Origin: Planctomycetota bacterium
GTDB taxonomy: Bacteria > Planctomycetota > UBA1135
Direction: 5' to 3'
Length of the DNA stretch: 35,214 nt
Assembly: GCA_018671175.1 (NCBI GenBank)
Contig: JABHIE010000024.1
Span: 1-35,214 of the forward strand
Positions 30,411 to 35,214 of the stretch are shown here, in pieces (the stretch's first letter is position 1; each line of letters opens with the position of its first letter). The notes beneath the pieces were generated by a model that was not told the DNA's origin, did no database searches, and saw nothing but the letters and a program-made list of their open reading frames with translations. Both the position numbers and the translations under genes were made by a program.

Positions 30411-31597
30411 TGGAACGGACTCCCTGCGACCTTCTGGTTTTTGGTGCAAACGATGTAGTGACTTGGGTCGACGGTGTTGCCGGCGATTCGGTGGCTGTTT
30501 TAGACGGAAAAGTTGTTGCGGTTGGCGATCAAGCGAGCTTGCGCGCCGCCTGGAATCCGGCTGAAGAAACCGACGCGTCGGGCAGTGTGCTCGTGCCGGG
30601 GTTTGTTGATGCGCATACGCACCCTGTTTTTGCGGTGGGGCGTGCCGAAGAATTTGATTGGCGCGCGCAAGGGGTCGATTATCTTGAAATCGCCCGACGC
30701 GGTGGCGGCATTTTGTCGAGCGTGAAAAATGTACGCGAGTGTGATGAGGGGCGACTGACCGAAATCGTCGAGGGGCATTTTCAGCGCATGCTGGGTTTAG
30801 GCACGATGGCCTGCGAGGCGAAATCTGGTTATGGCTTATCGCTTGACGCCGAGTGTAAATCTCTGCGAGCGATTCGTGACGCGGCTGAGTTGACTGGCAT
30901 GGAAGTCCACCCTACTTTTTTGGGTGCACATATGATTCCGGCCGAGCACCGCGACGCGCCCGATGTTTATATGGATTTACTTTGTGAAGAGATGTTGCCG
31001 CGAGTTGCCGACGAAGGCTTGGCGCGAGCCGCCGATATTTTTATCGAAGAAGGTGCGTTTAACTTGCAACAGGCGCGTCGTTATCTCGAGCGAGCAAAAG
31101 AATTGGGCTTTGCTTTGCGGGTTCATGCCGATCAATTTAATGAGTTGGGTGGCGTGCAGTTGGCCGTTGAGTTGGGCGCTGAATGTGTCGATCACCTCGA
31201 AGCGCTCACTGACGCGGGGCTTGAGGCGTTAGCTTTGGGTGAAAAGAAAACATTTGCGGGTTTGTTGCCCGCTGTCCCGCATTTTTTGCGCCAGTCGATT
31301 GACGCACCCGCGCGGAAGTTACTGGATGCAGGGGTGCCGTATTTTGTGGCGACTGATTTCAACCCAGGCTCTTGCTATACGCCAAGCTTGGCTGAAGCCG
31401 CGCATTTTGCGCGCGTGCGTTTGTGTTTAACCGCGAGTGAGGCGCTTTACGGAGTCACTGCGGGCGCGGCTGATTCGCTCGGTATCGGCGACCGCCGCGG
31501 GCGTATCGCCCCAGGTTATGAGGGCGACTTTTTGATGCTTGATTTGCCTGATATTCATCATTTTGGCTACGCCTTTGGCGAATGCCCCGTGATGTAG
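30410..31597 (+). CDS. hutI: Imidazolonepropionase
   Basis: 395 residues. Amidohydrolase that opens imidazolone-5-propionate to N-formimino-glutamate in histidine degradation. Metal ligands: HTH (His69, His71) in FVDAHTHPVF, the His in RVHADQF, and the Asp in ATDFNPGSC. ARRGGGILSSV, EAKSGYGLSLD and TFLGAHMIP are typical family sequences, and DGDVVAVGD-like and GYEGDFLMLDLPDIHHFGY frame the beta-sandwich domain. The fused formiminotransferase gene that would use its product lies next door in convergent orientation, 74 bp away. No hutH or hutU is in the window. Confidence 0.95.
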   Translation: MERTPCDLLVFGANDVVTWVDGVAGDSVAVLDGKVVAVGDQASLRAAWNPAEETDASGSVLVPGFVDAHTHPVFAVGRAEEFDWRAQGVDYLEIARRGGGILSSVKNVRECDEGRLTEIVEGHFQRMLGLGTMACEAKSGYGLSLDAECKSLRAIRDAAELTGMEVHPTFLGAHMIPAEHRDAPDVYMDLLCEEMLPRVADEGLARAADIFIEEGAFNLQQARRYLERAKELGFALRVHADQFNELGGVQLAVELGAECVDHLEALTDAGLEALALGEKKTFAGLLPAVPHFLRQSIDAPARKLLDAGVPYFVATDFNPGSCYTPSLAEAAHFARVRLCLTASEALYGVTAGAADSLGIGDRRGRIAPGYEGDFLMLDLPDIHHFGYAFGECPVM

Positions 31598-31671
31598 TTA
31601 CCAGAGACTGATTTTAGGCAAGAAAGGGATTTTTAGGGCAAGCGGCCATGTGCCAATTCCCCAGGTTGAGC

Positions 31672-33357
31672 CTATAACTTGCTCTCGACGATTGAGAGGA
31701 TTTCAGTCTCGGCAGTTTGTGCGCTTTCCACAATTGCTTGGCCGCGTTTTTCGAAATCAGCAACGGCTGTTTTGTCGGTGAGGTCGCCTGAGTTGATGCG
31801 TACATTTAAGAATGCACCCATTACCGCGGAGCGTGCGCAAAGTGCGGCTACACCCGCATCAGAGGCCGATGCGCTCATGCCGATGTCGGCCATGGCGCGG
31901 GCGACATCCATGGATTGCAGCGAAACTTCCATCACGCGGAAGGGGGTTTCGATCGCAAATAAAGTCGCGGCTTGCACGGCTTCTTCTTTGGCGGCCTTTT
32001 CAGAATCTGATTTGTCTGGTAAGCGCCAAGCCATCATGATGCGCTCGAAGGCCTCGGTGTCGCGGTCGATGAGAGCAACTAATTCTTGGTGACAGACTTT
32101 GCCCTTTTCAGCCCAATCGCTGAACTCTTCCCAGCGTGAATCCCACCCGCGCTTGTGGCTCGACAAGTTGGCCACCATTGTGCCGAGTGCTGCACCGAGT
32201 GCGCCCAAATTTGCGGCGATGGAGCCACCGCCAGGTGCGGGTGATTCGCTTGCGGTTTCTTCGACAAAATCTTTGACTGTCATTGCGGCGAGTCGCCCGC
32301 CTTGCTGTTTGGCGGCAAGGACATATTCGATAATACTCTTTTGCGGGTCAAATTTGCTGAGGTCGTCTAAGCCCAGAGACTTGACTGCGATTTTGATGAG
32401 CTCGCCGTCGCTTACGCCGGTGGATCGCTTCTGTAGCTGCAAATAATGGCGACCCGCATCAAGCATGGAATGGAGCGGAATCAAACCCACAAGCTCAGAG
32501 CCCGTTACGCGCATACCCCGCCGATTAGCAGAAGCGTAAACCGCATCAAAGGCTTGATGAACTTTGGTGACGCTAATGTCGGTCAAATTCATGGAGACCT
32601 GAGCGATGCCGAATTCTTCGATGTACCAACCAATACCCTTGACGCATTTCAGCTCGCCCGGCGCCCAAATGGCTTTACCGTTTTCATCGCGGACGACTTC
32701 GCCCGTGAGAGGGCAGGGCTCGCGCTTGATACGGCCTTTTTCGCGCACATCAAAAGCGATGGCATTTGCGCGGCGCGGGGATGTCGTGTTGAGGTTGACG
32801 TTGTAAGCCACCAAAAAGTTGCGTGCCGAAACCGCGGTCGCGCCCGTGCCTGGTTGAAACTCACTTGGGCCAAAATCAGGAGCCCACTCTGGGTCGGTGA
32901 GGCGGTCTTTGAGTGCCTCGTATTCGCCTTTGCGCACATTTGCCAAGTTCTGGCGCTCAGGACGACTCGCGGCATTTTCATAGAGGTAGATTGTCAAACC
33001 AGCCTCTTCGCCAAGGCGGCGCCCAAGCTCGCGCGCGTATTCAGCCGTCTCGTCCATTGTGATGCCTGAAATGGGCACCAAGGGGCAGACATCCATGGCG
33101 CCGAAACGTGGGTGCTCGCCAGTGTGCTTGCTCATGTCGATGAGCTCGGCGGCTTTTTTGCCGGCAGCAACGGCGGCGTCAAGGACGGCGTCAGGCTCGC
33201 CCACGATCGTAACCACGGTGCGGTTTGTGGCCGCGCCAGGGTCAACATCGAGGAGCTCAACTCCGTCGATGGCTTCGATGACAGCAGTGATTTTTTCGAT
33301 GACGGCAAGGTCGCGGCCTTCGGAAAAGTTGGGGACACACTCGAGTAGGCGTTTCAT
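31672..33357 (-). CDS. ftcD: Bifunctional glutamate formiminotransferase / formiminotetrahydrofolate cyclodeaminase
   Basis: 561 residues. The N-terminal formiminotransferase (1 to about 300) starts LLECVPNFSEGRD and has GEHPRFGAMD with His82, the catalytic His of the family. The C-terminal cyclodeaminase (from about 359) has FVEETASESPAPGGGSIAANLGALGAALGTMVANLS. The fusion is as in mammals and several bacterial phyla. It moves the formimino group of formiminoglutamate to tetrahydrofolate and releases ammonia, giving 5,10-methenyl-THF. It is convergent with hutI, whose product it uses. An insert of about 50 residues (190-235, REKGRIKREPCPLTGEV and WAPGELKCVKGIGWY) is present in the first domain. 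TACAAT lies 7 bases before the ATG. Confidence 0.95.
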   Translation of the reverse strand: MKRLLECVPNFSEGRDLAVIEKITAVIEAIDGVELLDVDPGAATNRTVVTIVGEPDAVLDAAVAAGKKAAELIDMSKHTGEHPRFGAMDVCPLVPISGITMDETAEYARELGRRLGEEAGLTIYLYENAASRPERQNLANVRKGEYEALKDRLTDPEWAPDFGPSEFQPGTGATAVSARNFLVAYNVNLNTTSPRRANAIAFDVREKGRIKREPCPLTGEVVRDENGKAIWAPGELKCVKGIGWYIEEFGIAQVSMNLTDISVTKVHQAFDAVYASANRRGMRVTGSELVGLIPLHSMLDAGRHYLQLQKRSTGVSDGELIKIAVKSLGLDDLSKFDPQKSIIEYVLAAKQQGGRLAAMTVKDFVEETASESPAPGGGSIAANLGALGAALGTMVANLSSHKRGWDSRWEEFSDWAEKGKVCHQELVALIDRDTEAFERIMMAWRLPDKSDSEKAAKEEAVQAATLFAIETPFRVMEVSLQSMDVARAMADIGMSASASDAGVAALCARSAVMGAFLNVRINSGDLTDKTAVADFEKRGQAIVESAQTAETEILSIVESKL

Positions 33358-33364
33358 GGCGGAA

Positions 33365-33370
33365 ATTGTA
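33365..33370 (-). promoter_or_regulatory. Possible -10 box (TACAAT) for leaderless ftcD
   Basis: The minus strand reads TACAAT (5/6 match) 7 bases before ATG 33357, without a Shine-Dalgarno sequence between. Confidence 0.4.
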
Positions 33371-33421
33371 GTTCTATGACTTAAAGAGTGGGCGACAGTT
33401 CCTCCACTTCCCGCAGTTTGT

Positions 33422-33427
33422 TAGGAT
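33422..33427 (+). promoter_or_regulatory. Possible -10 box (TAGGAT) for the phosphodiesterase gene
   Basis: TAGGAT (4/6 match) ends 9 bases before ATG 33437. The AGGA within it could also act as a Shine-Dalgarno sequence at 10-nt spacing, so the reading is ambiguous. Confidence 0.3.
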
Positions 33428-33436
33428 TTTCTCTAC

Positions 33437-35131
33437 ATGAGTGACAGCACTACGAAACCACGCCGCGTTTGCTTCTTTGGCATTGATGGCGCCACCTGGA
33501 AAATCATCAAGCCAATGGTGGCCTCTGGTCGTCTGCCCAACCTTGCCGCGATGATGGAAAACGGCAGTTATGGCGTGCTCGACAGCACTTGCCCAGCGAA
33601 TTCTTCACTTGCCTGGACATCACTACAGACGGGTGTCCACCCCGGCAAGCACGGGATTTTCTTTTTCCGTGAGCAGCCAAGCGGCATGTATCAACGGCCA
33701 ATAGTCAGCTGGAATTCGGTGCACGCTCCAAGCATTTGGTCGTTGGCCAATGAGCATGGCAAGAGAGTTTCGTCATTGTATTTCCCAATGACTTTTCCGC
33801 CTGAAAAGGTCGACGGTGTGATGATTAGTGGTCTGTTGACTCCTGATCGTAATGCTGATTTCATCTATCCACCCGAGTTTCGCCAAGAGCTAGAAAAGGC
33901 CGTCGGTGAGGTGCCAAGTGATAACGAGCCTGAAGTCGTTTTTGGCACAGTCACTCAAGAGGCTGCCGCGAAAAAGTTATTTGAAACAACCGATCAAATC
34001 GCGCGCATTGGCGCTTACGCTTTCGATAAGCAAGACTGGGATTTATATGGCATCGTTTTTAGGGGTGTCGATTTGGCTTCACACCGCGCATGGTGCTACC
34101 AAGACCCGCAATGGGCCAAACTAAACCCTGCTGCTGCTGAAAAAGGAAAAGATTTACTTGGTAGCGTTTATGATTTACTCGATGCAAAACTAGGTGAAAT
34201 TAGAGATCGTCTCGATGACGAGACCACATTAGTCGTTGCCTCTGATCATGGTTTTGATCGTATCACGCACCGTTTCTATGTGAATCGCTGGCTGGTCGAG
34301 CAAGGCTACCTGAAATTAAAAAACGGCAAAATCGCTTGGATGAAAACCAAGCTATTTTTCAGGCAAAAGTTCCATGGCGCATTGCGCCGCTTGCGTCTGC
34401 TGCAGACCTATCAAGCCACCATGAAAAAACTAGGTGGCGGCGGGAATTCTCCAGACATGGGTGAAGCCATGTTGATGTCGCTTGTTGATTGGCCGCGCAC
34501 TAAGGCTTACTCATCGTTTGGCGGGGGCGAAGACATTGTCCTTATCAACCTCAAGGGGCGTCAGCCCGAAGGCTGTGTCGAGCTGGGGCAAGAATACGAA
34601 AGCTTGCGCGAAGAAATCATCGACAAAATCAAGCAATACAAAGATGCTGATGGCACGGCGTTAGTCGCTGATGCCTGGAAGCGCGAAGATTTGTGGTCAG
34701 GGCCGTCAATCGAATTGGCACCTGATATTCAGTTCTTGGCGAGCGATACGGGCGTAAATGCGGGCGGTAATCCGCTGATGCCCGTTACATCCGAGCCGGC
34801 GCTTGATGGCATGCCGGCCATGCATCGGCTTGAGGGCGTTTACCTGATGGAGGGCCCAGGCGTCGTCCGTAAGGGCCATGAGGCTGCAAAGGGCCAGATC
34901 GCCGATATCGCGGTCACGATGCTGCACTTGCTTGGTCTCCCAGCCGAAGATTACATGGATGGCGGGCTTTTGGGCGATGCGTTTGAGCCTGAGTGGCTTG
35001 CCGCAAACCCTGTGCTGGCGCGCACTGGCAACCGCGGCCGTCTTGATTTCAAAAAATCTGACGACTGGGGTAGCGATGAGGATGCTGCCAAAGTCGCCGA
35101 GACTTTGCGGTCTTTGGGGTATTTGGAATAG
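33437..35131 (+). CDS. Alkaline-phosphatase-superfamily phosphodiesterase / nucleotide pyrophosphatase
   Basis: 564 residues. The metal-site order of the superfamily is visible: Asp17 in FFGIDGATW, the nucleophile region CPANSSLAWTSLQTG (Ser56/57) followed by VHPGKHGIFFF, GVDLASHRAW (Asp and His), VVASDHGFDRI (Asp-His) and a late His in AMHRLEGVYLMEGPGV. This is the type I phosphodiesterase/nucleotide pyrophosphatase branch. No signal peptide is seen, so it appears cytosolic. The C-terminal part (IADIAVTMLHLLGLPAEDYMDG, ending ETLRSLGYLE) is common in a family often annotated as 'alkaline phosphatase family protein'. Substrate unknown. It is divergent from ftcD with 79 bp between. Confidence 0.9.
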   Translation: MSDSTTKPRRVCFFGIDGATWKIIKPMVASGRLPNLAAMMENGSYGVLDSTCPANSSLAWTSLQTGVHPGKHGIFFFREQPSGMYQRPIVSWNSVHAPSIWSLANEHGKRVSSLYFPMTFPPEKVDGVMISGLLTPDRNADFIYPPEFRQELEKAVGEVPSDNEPEVVFGTVTQEAAAKKLFETTDQIARIGAYAFDKQDWDLYGIVFRGVDLASHRAWCYQDPQWAKLNPAAAEKGKDLLGSVYDLLDAKLGEIRDRLDDETTLVVASDHGFDRITHRFYVNRWLVEQGYLKLKNGKIAWMKTKLFFRQKFHGALRRLRLLQTYQATMKKLGGGGNSPDMGEAMLMSLVDWPRTKAYSSFGGGEDIVLINLKGRQPEGCVELGQEYESLREEIIDKIKQYKDADGTALVADAWKREDLWSGPSIELAPDIQFLASDTGVNAGGNPLMPVTSEPALDGMPAMHRLEGVYLMEGPGVVRKGHEAAKGQIADIAVTMLHLLGLPAEDYMDGGLLGDAFEPEWLAANPVLARTGNRGRLDFKKSDDWGSDEDAAKVAETLRSLGYLE

Positions 35132-35214
35132 CCAAGAAATGGCTGTTGAGTCGGCTTGTTTGGTTTAAACTGAAAAACCTTCCGGAAGCTTCCCTATTTC
35201 CCTCTCTGAGGGCA

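Noticed and set aside
32446..33069. A 207-codon plus-strand frame inside ftcD
   Set aside because: Antisense to strongly conserved formiminotransferase sequence; composition is typical of a shadow frame.
35132..35214. TTGAGT and TAAACT boxes, overlapping palindromes CTTCCGGAAG/GGAAGCTTCC and a CCCTC-TCT-GAGGG hairpin at the right edge
   Set aside because: The box spacing (14 bp) is too short for a normal promoter, and the window ends before a T-run or next gene could be seen; it may be a terminator or leader but is not supportable.

Overview
The window is chromosomal backbone from a Gram-negative bacterium. It is gene-dense (about 30 protein genes plus the RNase P RNA) and shows no insertion sequence, phage, CRISPR array, tRNA or rRNA. 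A double-membrane envelope is implied by an LptE-like lipoprotein, a BamD-like TPR lipoprotein, a giant AsmA-like protein and alanine racemase. Menaquinone is probably made by the futalosine route (MqnD). An H1-like lysine-rich tail fused to a bacterial histone fold, a eukaryote-like protein kinase and weak Shine-Dalgarno usage fit Planctomycetota or a neighbouring deep lineage. Myxococcota/deltaproteobacteria cannot be excluded, because the ftsH-folP-cdaA-cdaR-glmM order is also known there. Taxonomy is inference.

Layout. 1-4057: the 3' end of rarA, converging on a minus-strand pair of a degenerate PrmA-like protein and a DinG-family helicase. 4202-10688: short units on both strands, comprising leucine dehydrogenase, an archaeal-type methionine aminopeptidase, a Ser/Thr kinase, mqnD, a CoA-binding protein, a receiver-like protein, an ArsC/Spx-like protein, an unknown 84-aa protein and a Nudix protein. 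10842-11203: RNase P RNA (minus). 11204-11860: a small accessory pocket with a tiny zinc-ribbon ORF and a possible lipoprotein. 11840-18989 (minus): an envelope operon of unknown exported protein, alr, AsmA-like, manC and ruvX. 19058-19390: the tailed histone with its own promoter and terminator. 19439-30362 (minus): ten tightly packed genes corC-recO-bamD-like-lptE-ftsH-folP-cdaA-cdaR-glmM-tsaB. 30410-33357: hutI and a fused ftcD gene converging (histidine degradation). 33437-35131: an alkaline-phosphatase-superfamily phosphodiesterase.

The most notable items are: (1) a histone fold carrying an N-terminal tail of four 9-residue APKKAAKK[A/S] repeats; (2) TANNNT hexamers 6-9 nt upstream of many first-gene start codons with no Shine-Dalgarno sequence, suggesting leaderless mRNAs; (3) a possible CTG start in a CTGA stop/start overlap for lptE; (4) a kinase with an enlarged N-lobe and altered HRD/DFG motifs; (5) a 51-aa zinc-ribbon ORF with the only textbook Shine-Dalgarno sequence among the starts I examined. 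No gap without a gene exceeds 300 bases.
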